Positions 43,409 through 56,235 of a stretch of 64,000 bases of DNA are shown in pieces. Position 1 is the stretch's first letter, and each line of letters starts with the position of its first letter. This stretch comes from Clusia tigrina (taxonomy: Eukaryota; Arthropoda; Insecta; Diptera; Clusiidae): positions 73,665,995 through 73,729,994 of the forward strand of contig OV050031.1 in the NCBI GenBank assembly GCA_920105625.2, given 5' to 3'. Made by a program: the position numbers and the translations under genes. Below the pieces are notes generated by a model. It worked only from the letters and a program-made list of their open reading frames with translations, was not told where the DNA came from and did no database searches.

Positions 43409-44351
43409 ATCCCAAATGCCAGAACAGATGTCGTATCCCAATTACAAATAAAAATCCAATAATTGATAAAACTTGTTATTAACTTATCCCAATATTTTAT
43501 TCCATCTTACTTATTGATAAATGCCAATTTAAAAAAAAAAAAACATTCCACCGTAAATTCTATCTTTATATACATATTCTGCTATACTTGTTTTCCATCA
43601 CAAAGTTCCGCTACCTACCGGCGTCCATTAAGTCCTTCCATCAATGCAAATTGGTCCTTGGCTTCCTCACAGATACTCCTTGATTTCCTCTCACCATCTT
43701 TAATCCTCCCAAGAATCCATAGAAAAAGGCCATATGTTTGTAAAAACCGAAATTTGATTTACCGGCAAAAGTGTCTTGATTCATTCCCGGAAATTTGAAT
43801 CCATATTTAAAAATAAACCCGTAACGTATGCGCCACATAATAATAGCATTTAAATGTTTTCTTCAACATTGCTACGCAAATCGTAGTTTCCGAACTACAA
43901 AAAACTTTGATGCAACAACACGTGTTGTCTGCACCTCTTCACCTAATACCCTAAACTCAAAATGCCAAATATTTAAATCAACATTTATTTTGATTTCAAA
44001 ACAATATAAATTGAATCGTATAAATGTCCCTACCGACAAACAAACACAAATCCCCTAAAAAAAAATCCTCACAGCTAGGATGAACATACATAGACCGTCC
44101 GATCATACTGACGGTTTATGGTTGCCATTCAAAGCTGCGTGCAAAAGCGCAAACGCGCCTATAGGTTGCGACTTCTTTGACCAGCGCTACGGCGCCTTCA
44201 GGGTCGCAGAAGTATCTACTTATTCTACGCTACTATACACTCTACTCACCATAATTTTTCCTGATGACATCTTTCTTCCACCGTGTCCTTCGATGAGGTC
44301 CTTCGAATTTGTAACAGGATGCCTCTCTGCCTCACTCCAATAGGTCCTTTA
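43409..44351 (-). other. Gypsy-type 5' leader
   Basis: About 940 bases between primer site and gag ATG. AT-rich in the gag-proximal half, GC-richer near the primer site. No ORF or other signal that I can support. Confidence 0.6.
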
Positions 44352-44365
44352 GACCGGCTGCGCCA
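44352..44365 (-). other. Gypsy-type primer-binding site
   Basis: On the minus strand TGGCGCAGCCGGTC, three bases (TTT) inside the 5' LTR end. TGGCGCAG... resembles the serine-tRNA type site of the 17.6/297 group of fly elements; that comparison is from memory. Confidence 0.6.
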
Positions 44366-44368
44366 AAA

Positions 44369-44851
44369 TGTTGGGGTCCTTATCTGCTTGTCGGCGAGAG
44401 ACGTCCTCTGGAATATCCTGTCGCGGCTTGTCCTGCGCGGGAACCTGTAAACCTACACCACTTTCTGAAAGAAACACTGCACTCTTTTAGGTTTAAAATA
44501 ACAAGAGAGCTTTATTCTTAAAATGCTAGTTCTTATATACTATTTACAAATAAACATTACAGTCTACGTCTTCACTTTTCTGGTGTTCCAGTTACGCAAT
44601 TGTTATTTGGTGTCAGTTGCTCAAGCCCGCTGACCTACTGCAAGTAAAAGTGTCGTCGGTGCATTCTAAATGCCCCTCGTCAGCTTGACTGCGGAACTGT
44701 GACACCCTAAAAGTTTACATCATAATTAATGAATAATTACTGTTCATTTTCAATATTTGCACCCTAAAAATATGTGCGTTCTTAATGAATTTAATAGGAG
44801 CCGGTGCTGTGAGTCAACTACGCGTAAGTAGCTTGATTCTAACTCACAACA
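44369..44851 (-). repeat. Gypsy-type element 5' LTR (483 bp)
   Basis: Same sequence as 33951-34433. On the minus strand the promoter TATATAAG is at 44539-44532 and AATAAA at 44516-44511. ATCC at 44852-44855 is the target duplication. Confidence 0.93.
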
Positions 44852-45665
44852 ATCCGCTGCCGCTGTCGATCGAGAGGTCTGCTGCCTACTCTATGCCTAT
44901 ATCTACCCCTATCTGCCTCAGTTGGCATCTCAGTCGGCGTCGCAGCCGCTGTCAGCGTATCTGCAGGCGTCTCAGTCGCTGCCGCTGTCGTTTCTTGGTT
45001 CTGCTACCGTCTCTATGCCTATATCTACCCGCATCTGCCTCAGACGGCTTCGCAGCCCCTTTCAAGGGTCTCTGTAGGCGTCTCAGTCGCTGCCGCTGTC
45101 GATTGGGGGGGTCTGCTGCCTTCTCGATGCCTATATCTACCCCTCTCTGCCTCAGTCGGCGTCTCAGCCGCTGCCGCTGTCGATTGGGGAATTCTGCTGC
45201 CTTCTCTATGCATATATATACCCTTATTTGCCTCAATCGGTGTCTCAGTCGGCGTCGCAGCCTCTGTCAGTGTCTCTGTAGGCGTCTCAGTCGCTGCCGC
45301 TATCGATTGGGGGGTTGTGCTGCTTTCTCTATGCCTATATCTACCCCTATCTGCCTCAGTCGACGTCTCAGTCGGCGTCGCAGCCTCTTTCAGCGTCTCT
45401 GTATTCGTCTCAGTCGCTGCCGCTGACGATTGGGGGGTCCGCTGCCTTCTCGATGCCTATATCTACCCCTATCTGCCTCAGTCGGCATCTCAGTCGGCGT
45501 CGCAGCCTCTGTCAGCGTCTCTGTAAGCATCTCAGTCGCTGCAGCTGTCGATCGGGGGGTCTGCTGCCTTCTCTATGCGTATATCTACCCCTATATGCCT
45601 CAGTCGGCATGGCAGTCGGCGTCGCGGCCTCTATCAGCGTCTCTGTAGGCGTCTCAGTCGCTGCC

Positions 45666-48620
45666 GCTCTTGTTTGTTGGTTCTGCTAGCTTCTCTATGC
45701 CTATATCTACCCGTATCTGCCTCAGTCTGCGCCTCAGTCGGCGTCGCAGCCTCTGTCAGCGTCTCTGTAGGCGTCTCAGTCGCTGCCGCTGTCGATTGGG
45801 GGGTCTGCTGCCTTCTCGATGCCTATATCTACCCCTATCTGCCCCAGTCGGTGTCTCAGTCGGCGTCGCAGCCTCTGTCAGCATCTCTGTAGGCATCTCA
45901 GTCGCTGCCGCTGTTGATTAATGGGGTCGGCTGCCTTCTCTATGCCTATATCTACCCCTATCTGCCTCAGTCGGCGTCGCAGCCTCTGTCAGCGTCTCTG
46001 TAGGCATCTCAGGCGCTGCCTCTGTCGATTAGAGAGGTCTGCTGCCTTCTATATGCTTATATCTACCCCTATCTGCCTCAGTCGGCATCTCAGTCGGAGT
46101 CGCAGCCTCTGTCAGCGTCTCTGTAGGTGTCTCAGTCGCTGCCGCTGTTGATTGGGGGGTCTGCTGCCTTCTCTATGCCAATATCTACCCCTATTTGCCT
46201 CAGTCGGTGTCTCAGTCGGTGTCGCAGCCTCTATCAGCGTATCTGTAGGCATCTCATCCGCTGCCGCTGTCGATCGAGCGGTCTGCTGCCTACTCTATGC
46301 CTATATCTACCCCTATCTGCCTCAGTTGGCATCTCAGTCGGCGTCGCAGCCGCTGTCAGCGTATCTGCAGGCGTCTCAGTCGCTGCCGCTGTCGTTTCTT
46401 GGTTCTGCTACCGTCTCTATGCCTATATCTACCCGTATCTGCCTCAGACGGCTTCGCAGCCCCTTTCAAGGGTCTCTGTAGGCGTCTCAGTCGCTGCCGC
46501 TGTCGATTGGCGGGGTCTGCTGCCTTCTCGATCCCTATATCTACCCCTCTCTGCCTCAGTCGGCGTCTCAGCCGCTGCCGCTGTCGATTGGGGAATTCTG
46601 CTGCCTTCTCTATGCATATATATACCCTTATTTGCCTCAATCGGTGTCTCAGTCGGCGTCGCAGCCTCTGTCAGTGTCTCTGTAGGCGTCTCAGTCGCTG
46701 CCGCTATCGATTGGGGGGTTGTGCTGCTTTCTCGATGCCTATATCTACCCCTATCTGCCTCAGTCGACGTCTCAGTCGGCGTCGCAGCCTCTTTCAGCGT
46801 CTCTGTATTCGTCTCAGTCGCTGCCGCTGACGATTGGGGGGTCCGCTGCCTTCTCGATGCCTATATCTACCCCTATCTGCCTCAGTCGGCATCTCAGTCG
46901 GCGTCGCAGCCTCTGTCAGCGTCTCTGTAAGCATCTCAGTCGCTGCAGCTGTCGATCGGGGGGTCTGCTGCCTTCTCTATGCGTATATCTACCTCTATAT
47001 GCCTCAGTCGGCATGGCAGTCGGCGTCGCGGCCTCTATCAGCGTCTCTGTAGGCGTCTCAGTCGCTGCCGCTCTTGTTTGTTGGTTCTGCTAGCTTCTCT
47101 ATGCCTATATCTACCCCTATCTGCCTCAGTCGGCGTCTCAGACGTTGTCGCAGCCTCTGTCAGCGTCTCAGTAGGCGTCTCTGTAGGTGTCTCAGTGTCT
47201 GCCGCTTTCGATTGGGGGGATCTACTCCCTTCTCTATGGGCTATGTCTACCCCTATCTGCCTCAGTCGACTTCTCAGTCGGCGTCGCAGCCTCAGTCAGC
47301 ATCTCTGTAGGCATCTCAGTCACCGCCACTGTCGATTGGGGGGTCTGCTGCCTTCTCTATGCCTATGTCTACCCCTATCTGCCTCAGTCGGCGTCTCAGT
47401 CGGCTTCGCAGCCTCTGACAGCATCTCTGTAGGCGATTCTGTAGCTGCTGCTGTCGATTGGGGGGTCTGCTACCTTCTGTGTTCATATGTCTACCCCCAT
47501 CTGCCTCAGTCGGCGTCTCAGTCGGCTTCGCAGCCTCTGTCAGCGTCTCTGTAGGCGTCTCAGTCGCCGCCGCTGTCGATTGGGGAGGTCTGCTGTCTTC
47601 TCTATGCCTATATCTACCCCTATCTGCCTCAGTCGGCGTCTCAGTCGATTCGCAGCCTCTGTCAGCGTCTCTGTAGGTGTCTCAGTCGCTGCCGCTGTTG
47701 ATTGGGGGGGTCTGCTGCCTTCTCTATGCCAATATCTACCCCTATCTGCCTCAGTCGGTGTCTCAGTCGGTGTCGCAGCCTCTATCAGCGTATCTGTAGG
47801 CATCTCATCCGCTGCCGCTGTCGATCGAGAGGTCTGCTGCCTACTCTATGCCTATATCTACCCCTATCTGCTTCAGTTGGCATCTCAGTCGGCGTCGCAG
47901 CCGCTGTCAGCGTATCTGCAGGCGTCTCAGTCGCTGCCGCTGTCGTTTCTTGGTTCTGCTACCGTCTCTATGCCTATATCTACCCGTATCTGCCTCAGAC
48001 GGCTTCGCAGCCCCTTTCAAGGGTCTCTGTAGGCGTCTCAGTCGCTGCCGCTGTCGATTGGGGGGGTCTGCTGCCTTCTCGATGCCTATATCTACCCCTC
48101 TCTGCCTCAGTCGGCGTCTCAGCCGCTGCCGCTGTCGATTGGGGAATTCTGCTGCCTTCTCTATGCATATATATACCCTTATTTGCCTCAATCGGTGTCT
48201 CAGTCGGCGTCGCAGCCTCTGTCAGTGTCTCTGTAGGCGTCTCAGTCGCTGCCGCTATCGATTGGGGGGTTGTGCTGCTTTCTCGATGCCTATATCTACC
48301 CCTATCTGCCTCAGTCGACGTCTCAGTCGGCGTCGCAGCCTCTTTCAGCGTCTCTGTATTCGTCTCAGTCGCTACCGCTGACGATTGGGGGGTCCGCTGC
48401 CTTCTCGATGCTTATATCTACCCCTATCTGCCTCAGTCGGCATCTCAGTCGGCGTCGCAGCCTCTGTCAGCGTCTCTGTAAGCATCTCAGTCGCTGCAGC
48501 TGTCGATCGGGGGGTCTGCTGCCTTCTCTATGCGTATATCTACCCCTATATGCCTCAGTCGGCATGGCAGTCGGCGTCGCGGCCTCTATCAGCGTCTCTG
48601 TAAGCGTCTCAGTCGCTGCC
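45666..48620 (-). repeat. 1.40-1.55 kb higher-order repeats
   Basis: GCTCTTGTTTGTTGGTTCTG marks each unit, at 45666, 47070 and 48621 here and at 31831 and 33234 to the left of the gypsy-type element. Spacings are 1403, 1527 (after removing the element and its duplication), 1404 and 1551 bp, about 11-13 monomers. Variant monomers recur in the same order in each unit. Confidence 0.85.
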
Positions 48621-49621
48621 GCTCTTGTTTGTTGGTTCTGCTAGCTTCTCTATGCCTATATCTACCCGTATCTGCCTCAGTCTGCGCCTCAGTCGGCGTC
48701 GCAGCCTCTGTCAGCGTCTCTGTAGGCGTCTCAGTCGCTGCCGCTGTCGATTGGGGGGTCTGCTGCCTTCTCGATGCCTATATCTACCCCTATCTGCCTC
48801 AGTCGGCGTCTCAGTCGGCGTCGCAGCCTCTGTCAGCATCTCTGTAGGCATCTCAGTCGCTGCCGCTGTTGATTAATGGGGTCGGCTGCCTTCTCTATGC
48901 CTATATCTACCCCTATCTGCCTCAGTCGGCGTCTCAGACGTTGTCGCAGCCTCTGTCAGCGTCTCAGTAGGCGTCTCTGTAGGTGTCTCAGTGTCTGCCG
49001 CTTTCGATTGGGGGGATCTACTCCCTTCTCTATGGGCTATGTCTACCCCTATCTGCCTCAGTCGACTTCTCAGTCGGCGTCGCAGCCTCAGTCAGCATCT
49101 CTGTAGGCATCTCAGTCACCGCCACTGTCGATTGGGAGGTCTGCTGCCTTCTCTATGCCTATGTCTACCCCTATCTGCCTCAGTCGGCGTCTCAGTCGGC
49201 TTCGCAGCCTCTGACAGCATCTCTGTCGGCGATTCTGTAGCTGCTGCTGTCGATTGGGGGGTCTGCTACCTTCTGTGTTCATATGTCTACCCCCATCTGC
49301 CTCAGTCGGCGTCTCAGTCGGCTTCGCAGCCTCTGTCAGCGTCTCTGTAGGCGTCTCAGTCGCCGCCGCTGTCGATTGGGGAGGTCTGCTGTCTTCTCTA
49401 TGCCTATATCTACCCCTATCTGCCTCAGTCGGCGTCTCAGTCGATTCGCAGCCTCTGTCAGCGTCTCTGTAGGTGTCTCAGTCGCTGCCGCTGTTGATTG
49501 GGGGGTCTGCTGCCTTCTCTATGCCAATATCTACCCCTATCTGCCTCAGTCGGTGTCTCAGTCGATGTCGCAGCCTCTATCAGCGTATCTGTAGGCATCT
49601 CATCCGCTGCCGCTGTCGTTT

Positions 49622-51835
49622 GTTGGTTCTGCTACCGTCTCTATGCCTATATCTACCCGTATCTGCCTCAGACGGCGTCGCAGCCCCTGTCAGCGCCTCT
49701 GTAGGCGTCTCAGTCGCTGCCGCTGTAGATTGGGGGGTCGGCTGCCTTCTCGATGCCTATATCTACTCCTCTCTGCCTCAGTCGGCGTCTCAGCCGCTGC
49801 CGCTGTCGATTGGGGAATTCTGCTGCCTTCTCTATGCATATATATACCCTTATTTGCCTCAAACGGTATCTTAGTCGGCGTCGCAGCCTCTGTCAGTGTC
49901 TCTGTAGGCGTCTCAGTCGCTGCCGCTATCGATTGGGGGGTTGTGCTGCTTTCTCGATGCCTATATCTACCCCTATCTGCGTCAGTCGGCGTCTCAGTCG
50001 GCGTCGCGGCCTCTATCAGCGTCTCTGTAGGCATTTCAGTCGCTGCCGGTGTTTATTGAGGGGGTCTGCTGCCTTCTGTATGCCTATATCTACCCGTATC
50101 TGCCTCAGTCGGCGTCTCAGTCGACGTCGCAGCCGCTGTCATCGTCTCTGTAGGCATTTCAGTCGCTGCCGGTGTTTATTGAGGGGGTCTGCTGCCTTCT
50201 CTATGCCTATATCTACCCCTATCTGCCTCAGTCGGCGTCTCAGTCTTTGTCGCAGCCTCTGTCAGCGTCTCTGCAGGCGTCTCAGACGCTGCCACTGTCG
50301 ATTGGGGAGGTCTGCTGCCTTCTCTATGCATATATATACCCTTATTTGCCTTAATCGGTGTCTCAGTCGGCGTCGCAGCCTCTTTCAGCGTCTCTGTATT
50401 CGTCTCAGTCGCTGCCGCTGACGATTGGGGGTTCTGCTGCCTTCTCGATGCCTATATCTACCCCTATCTGCCTCAGTCGGCGTCGCAGCCTCTGTCAGCA
50501 TCTCTGTAGGCATCTCAGTCGCTGCCGCTGTTGATTGAGGGGGTCTGCTGCCTTCTCTATGCCTATATCTACCCCTATCTGCCTCAGTCGGCGTCTCAGA
50601 CGTTGTCGCAGCCTCTCTCAGCGTCTCAGTAGGCGTCTCAGTCGGCGTCGCAGCCTTTGTCAGCGTCTCTTTAGGCGTCTCTGTAGGCGTCTCAGTCTCT
50701 GCCGCTTTCGATTGGGGGGATCTACTCCCTTCTCTATGGGCTATGTCTACCCCTATCTGCCTCAGTCGACTTCTCAGTCGGCGTCGCAGCCTCAGTCAGC
50801 ATCTCTGTAGGCATCTCAGTCACCGCCACTGTCGATTGGGGGGTCTGCTGCCTTCTCTATGCATATGTCTACCCCTATCTGCCTCAGTCGGCGTCTCAGT
50901 CGGCTTCGCAGCCTCTGACAGCATCTCTGTAGGCGATTCTGTAGCTGCTGCTGTCGATTGGGGGGGTCTGCTGCGTTCTCTATGCCTATATCTACACCTT
51001 TCTGCCTCAGTCGGCGTCTCAGTCGGCGTCTCAGTCGGCGTCTCAGTCGGCGTCTCAGTCGGCGTCTCAGTCGGCGTCTCAGTCGGCTTCGCAGCCTCTG
51101 TCAGCGTCTCTGTATTCGTCTCAGTCACTGCCGCTGTCGATTGGGCAGGTCTGCTGCCTTCTCTATGCCTATATCTACCCCTATCTGCCTCAGTCGGCGT
51201 CGCAACCTCTGTCAGCGTCTCTGCAGGTGTCTCAGTCGCTGCCGCTGTCGATTGGGGAGGTCTGCTGCCTTCTCTATGCCTATATCTGCCCTTATTTGCC
51301 TCAATCGGTATCTCAGTCGGCGTCACAGCCTCTGTAAGCGTCTCTGTAGGCGTCTCAGTCGCTGCCGCTGTCGATTGGGGTGGTCTGCTGCCTTCTCTCT
51401 GCCTATATCTACCCCTATCTGCCTCAGTCGGTGTTTTAGTCGGCGTCTCAGCCTGTGTCAGCGTCTCTGTAGGCGTCTCAGTCTCTGCCGCTATCGATTG
51501 GGGCGGTCTGCTGCCTTCTCTATGCCTATATCTACCCCTATCTGTCTCAGTCGACTTCTCAGTCGGCGTCGCAGCCTCTGTCAGTGTCTCTGTTGGCGTC
51601 TCAGTCGCTGCCGCTGTCGGCTGGGGGGTCTGCTGCGTTCTCTATGCCTATATCTATCCCTATCTGCCTCTGTCGGCAGCTCAGTCAGCGTCTCTGCAGG
51701 TGTCTCAGTCGCTGCCGCTGTCGATTGGGGAGGTCTGCTGCCTTCTCTATGCCTATATCTACCCCTATCTGCCTCAGTCGGTGTCTCAGTCGGCGTCGCA
51801 GCCTCTGTAAGCGTCTCTGTAGGCGTCTCAGTCGG
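49622..51835 (-). repeat. 2.2-kb segmental duplication in satellite, copy 1
   Basis: Matches 53929-56235 monomer by monomer. The offset is 4307 bp at 49622/53929 and 50049/54356, and 4429 bp from 50170/54599 on, because copy 2 has one extra monomer near 54416-54538. Confidence 0.8.
51008..51079 (-). repeat. Local 12-bp minisatellite, 6 perfect units
   Basis: CAGTCGGCGTCT repeated six times without change inside one monomer that normally has one or two. The paralogous place at 55437-55484 has four units. Confidence 0.95.
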
Positions 51836-52783
51836 CGTCGCAGCCTCAGTCAGCATCTCTGTAGGCATCTCAGTCGCTGCCGCTGTCGATTAGGGGGTCT
51901 GCTGCCTTCTCTATGCCTATATCTACCCCTATCTGCCTCAGTCGGCGTCGCAACCTCTGTCAGCGTCTCTGCAGGTGTCTCAGTAGCTGCCGCTGTCGAT
52001 TGGGGAGGTCTGATGCCTTCTCTATGCCTATATCTGCCCTTATTTGCCTCAATCGGTATCTCAGTCGGCGTCACAGCCTCTATAAGCGTCTCTGTAGGCG
52101 TCTCAGTCGCTGCCGCTGTCGATTGGGGTGGTCTGCTGCCTATATCTACCCCTATCTGCCTCAGTCGGTGTCTCAGTCGGCGTCTCAGCCTGTGTCAGCG
52201 TCTCTGTAGGCGTCTCAGTCTCTGCCGCTATCGATTGGGGCGGTCTGCTGCCTTCTCTATGCCTATATCTACCCCTATCTGTCTCAGTCGACTTCTCAGT
52301 CGGCGTCGCAGCCTCTGTCAGTGTCTCTGTAGGCGTCTCAGTCGTTGCCGCTGTCGGCTGGGGGGTCTGCTGCCTTCTCTATGCCTATATCTACCCCTAT
52401 CTGTCTCAGTCGACTTCTCAGTCGGCGTCGCAGCCTCTGTCAGTGTCTCTGTAGGCGTCTCAGTCGTTGCCGCTGTCGGCTGGGGGGTCTGCTGCGTTCT
52501 CTATGCCTATATCTATCCCTATCTGCCTCAGTCGGCAGCTCAGTCAGCGTCTCTGCAGGTGTCTCAGTCGCTGCCGCTGTCGATTGGGGAGGTCTGCTGC
52601 CTTCTCTATGCCTATGTCTACCCCTATCTGCCTCAGTCGGTGTCTCAGTCGGCGTCGCAGCCTCTGTAAGCGTCTCTGTAGGCGTCTCAGTCGGCGTCGC
52701 AGCCTCTGTCAGCGTCTCTTTAGGCGTCTCTGCACGCGTCTCAGTCTCTGCCGCTATCGATTGGGGGGTCTGCTGTCTTCTGT

Positions 52784-53155
52784 ATGCTTATATCTACCCC
52801 TATCTGCCTCAGTCGGCGTCTCAGTCGGCATCGCTGCCTCTGTCAGCGTCTCTGTAGCCGTCTCAGTCGCTGCCGCTGTCGATTAGGGGGTCTGCTGCCT
52901 TCTCTATGCCTATATCTACCCCTATCTGCCACAGTCGGCGTCTCAGTCGTTGTCGCAGCCTCTGTCAGCGTCTCTGTACGCGTCTCAGTCGGCGTCGCAA
53001 CCTCTGTCAGCGTCTCTTTAGGCGTCTCTGTAGGCGTCTCAGTCTCTGCCGCTATCGATTGGGTGGTCTGCTGCCTTCCCGATGCCTACATCTACCCCTA
53101 TCTTCCTCAGTCGGCATCTCAGTCGGTGTCGCAGCCTCTATCAGCGTCTCTGTAG
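52784..53155 (-). repeat. Triplicated satellite block, copy 1
   Basis: A ~370-bp run of variant monomers (with CAGTCGTTGTCGCAGCC or CAGTCGGCATCGCTGCC) recurs at 56329-56700 and 58385-58756. This shows recent local exchange within the array. Confidence 0.7.
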
Positions 53156-53928
53156 GCATCTCAGTCACCGCCACTGTCGATTGGGGGGTCTGCTGCCTTC
53201 TCTATGCCTATGTCTACCCCTATCTGCCTCAGTCGGCGTCTCAGTCGGCTTCGCAGCCTCTGACAGCATCTCTGTAGGCGATTCTGTAGCTGCTGCTGTC
53301 GATTGGGGGGGGTCTGCTGCGTTCTCTATGCCTATATCTACCCCTTTCTGCCTCAGTCGGCGTCTCAGTCGGCTTCTCAGTCGGCGCCTCAGTCGCATTC
53401 GCAGCCTTTGTCAGCGTCTCTGTATTCGTCTCAGTCACTGCCGCTGTCGATTGGGCAGGTCTGCTACCTTCTCTATGCCTATATCTACCCTTATCTGCCT
53501 CAGTCGGCGTCTCAGTCGGCTTCGCAGCCTCTGTCAGCGTCTCTGTAGGCGTCTCAGTCGCCGCCGCTGTCGATTGGGGAGGTCTGCTGTCTTCTCTATG
53601 CCTATATCTACCCCTATCTGCCTCAGTCGGCGTCTCAGTCGATTCGCAGCCTCTGTCAGCGTCTCTGTAGGTGTCTCAGTCGCTGCCGCTGTTGATTGGG
53701 GGGTCTGCTGCCTTCTCTATGCCAATATCTACCCCTATCTGCCTCAGTCGGTGTCTCAGTCGATGTCGCAGCCTCTATCAGCGTATCTGTAGGCATCTCA
53801 TCCGCTGCCGCTGTCGATCGAGAGGTCTGCTGCCTACTCTATGCCTACTGCCTCAGTTGGCGTCTCAGTCGGCGTCGCAGCCCCTGTCAGCGTATCTGTA
53901 GGCGTCTCAGTCGCTGCCGCTGTCGTTT

Positions 53929-56235
53929 GTTGGTTCTGCTACCGTCTCTATGCCTATATCTACCCGTATCTGCCTCAGACGGCGTCGCAGCCCCTGTCAG
54001 CGCCTCTGTAGGCGTCTCAGTCGCTGCCGCTGTAGATTGGGGGGTCGGCTGCCTTCTCGATGCCTATATCTACTCCTCTCTGCCTCAGTCGGCGTCTCAG
54101 CCGCTGCCGCTGTCGATTGGGGAATTCTGCTGCCTTCTCTATGCATATATATACCCTTATTTGCCTCAAACGGTATCTTAGTCGGCGTCGCAGCCTCTGT
54201 CAGTGTCTCTGTAGGCGTCTCAGTCGCTGCCGCTATCGATTGGGGGGTTGTGCTGCTTTCTCGATGCCTATATCTACCCCTATCTGCCTCAGTCGGCGTC
54301 TCAGTCGGCGTGGCGGCCTCTATCAGCGTCTCTGTAGGCATTTCAGTCGCTGCCGGTGTTTATTGAGGGGGTCTGCTGCCTTCTGTATGCCTATATCTAC
54401 CCGTATCTGCCTCAGTCGGCGCCTCAGTCGGCGTCGCAGCCTCTGTCACCGTATCTGTAGGCGTCTCAGTCGCTGCCGCTGTCGATTGGGGGGTCAGCTG
54501 CCTTCTCGATGCCTATATCTACCGCTATCTGCCTCAGTCGGCGTCTCAGTCGACGTCGCAGCCTCTGTCATCGTCTCTGTAGGCATTTCAGTCGCTGCCG
54601 GTGTTTATTGAGGGGGTCTGCTGCCTTCTCTATGCCTATATCTACCCCTATCTGCCTCAGTCGGCGTCTCAGTCTTTGTCGCAGCCTCTGTCAGCGTCTC
54701 TGCAGGCGTCTCAGACGCTGCCACTGTCGATTGGGGAGGTCTGCTGCCTTCTCTATGCATATATATACCCTTATTTGCCTTAATCGGTGTCTCAGTCGGC
54801 GTCGCAGCCTCTTTCAGCGTCTCTGTATTCGTCTCAGTCGCTGCCGCTGACGATTGGGGGTTCTGCTGCCTTCTCGATGCCTATATCTACCCCTATCTGC
54901 CTCAGTCGGCGTCGCAGCCTCTGTCAGCATCTCTGTAGGCATCTCAGTCGCTGCCGCTGTTGATTGAGGGGGTCTGCTGCCTTCTCTATGCCTATATCTA
55001 CCCCTATCTGCCTCAGTCGGCGTCTCAGACGTTGTCGCAGCCTCTCTCAGCGTCTCAGTAGGCGTCTCAGTCGGCGTCGCAGCCTTTGTCAGCGTCTCTT
55101 TAGGAGTCTCTGTAGGCGTCTCAGTCTCTGCCGCTTTCGATTGGGGGGATCTACTCCCTTCTCTATGGGCTATGTCTACCCCTATCTGCCTCAGTCGACT
55201 TCTCAGTCGGCGTCGCAGCCTCAGTCAGCATCTCTGTAGGCATCTCAGTCACCGCCACTGTCGATTGGGGGGTCTGCTGCCTTCTCTATGCATATGTCTA
55301 CCCCTATCTGCCTCAGTCGGCGTCTCAGTCGGCTTCGCAGCCTCTGACAGCATCTCTGTAGGCGATTCTGTAGCTGCTGCTGTCGATTGGGGGGGTCTGC
55401 TGCGTTCTCTATGCCTATATCTACACCTTTCTGCCTCAGTCGGCGTCTCAGTCGGCGTCTCAGTCGGCGTCTCAGTCGGCGTCTCAGTCGGCTTCGCAGC
55501 CTCTGTCAGCGTCTCTGTATTCGTCTCAGTCACTGCCGCTGTCGATTGGGCAGGTCTGCTGCCTTCTCTATGCCTATATCTACCCCTATCTGCCTCAGTC
55601 GGCGTCGCAACCTCTGTCAGCGTCTCTGCAGGTGTCTCAGTCGCTGCCGCTGTCGATTGGGGAGGTCTGCTGCCTTCTCTATGCCTATATCTGCCCTTAT
55701 TTGCCTCAATCGGTATCTCAGTCGGCGTCACAGCCTCTGTAAGCGTCTCTGTAGGCGTCTCAGTCGCTGCCGCTGTCGATTGGGGTGGTCTGCTGCCTTC
55801 TCTCTGCCTATATCTACCCCTATCTGCCTCAGTCGGTGTCTCAGTCGGCGTCTCAGCCTGTGTCAGCGTCTCTGTAGGCGTCTCAGTCTCTGCCGCTATC
55901 GATTGGGGCGGTCTGCTGCCTTCTCTATGCCTATATCTACCCCTATCTGTCTCAGTCGACTTCTCAGTCGGCGTCGCAGCCTCTGTCAGTGTCTCTGTAG
56001 GCGTCTCAGTCGCTGCCGCTGTCGGCTGGGGGGTCTGCTGCGTTCTCTATGCCTATATCTATCCCTATCTGCCTCTGTTGGCAGCTCAGTCAGCGTCTCT
56101 GCAGGTGTCTCAGTCGCTGCCGCTGTCGATTGGGGAGGTCTGCTGCCTTCTCTATGCCTATATCTACCCCTATCTGCCTCAGTCGGTGTCTCAGTCGGCG
56201 TCGCAGCCTCTGTAAGCGTCTCTGTAGGCGTCTCA
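53929..56235 (-). repeat. 2.3-kb segmental duplication in satellite, copy 2
   Basis: Partner of 49622-51835, with one extra monomer and only four units of the 12-bp repeat. After ~56235 the two copies follow different monomer orders. Confidence 0.8.

Larger units (their letters stand above)
33951..44851 (-). mobile_element. Ty3/gypsy-type LTR retrotransposon, probably young
   Basis: 10,901 bp with two 483-bp LTRs (33951-34433, 44369-44851) that look identical, inverted ends TGTTG...CAACA, and target duplication ATCC (33947-33950 and 44852-44855). The order on the minus strand is LTR, primer site, leader, gag, pol (protease-RT-RNase H-integrase), a long 3' region, purine tract, LTR. Pol is a full-length open frame with all catalytic motifs; gag has one in-frame stop. 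No envelope gene is recognisable. Confidence 0.93.
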
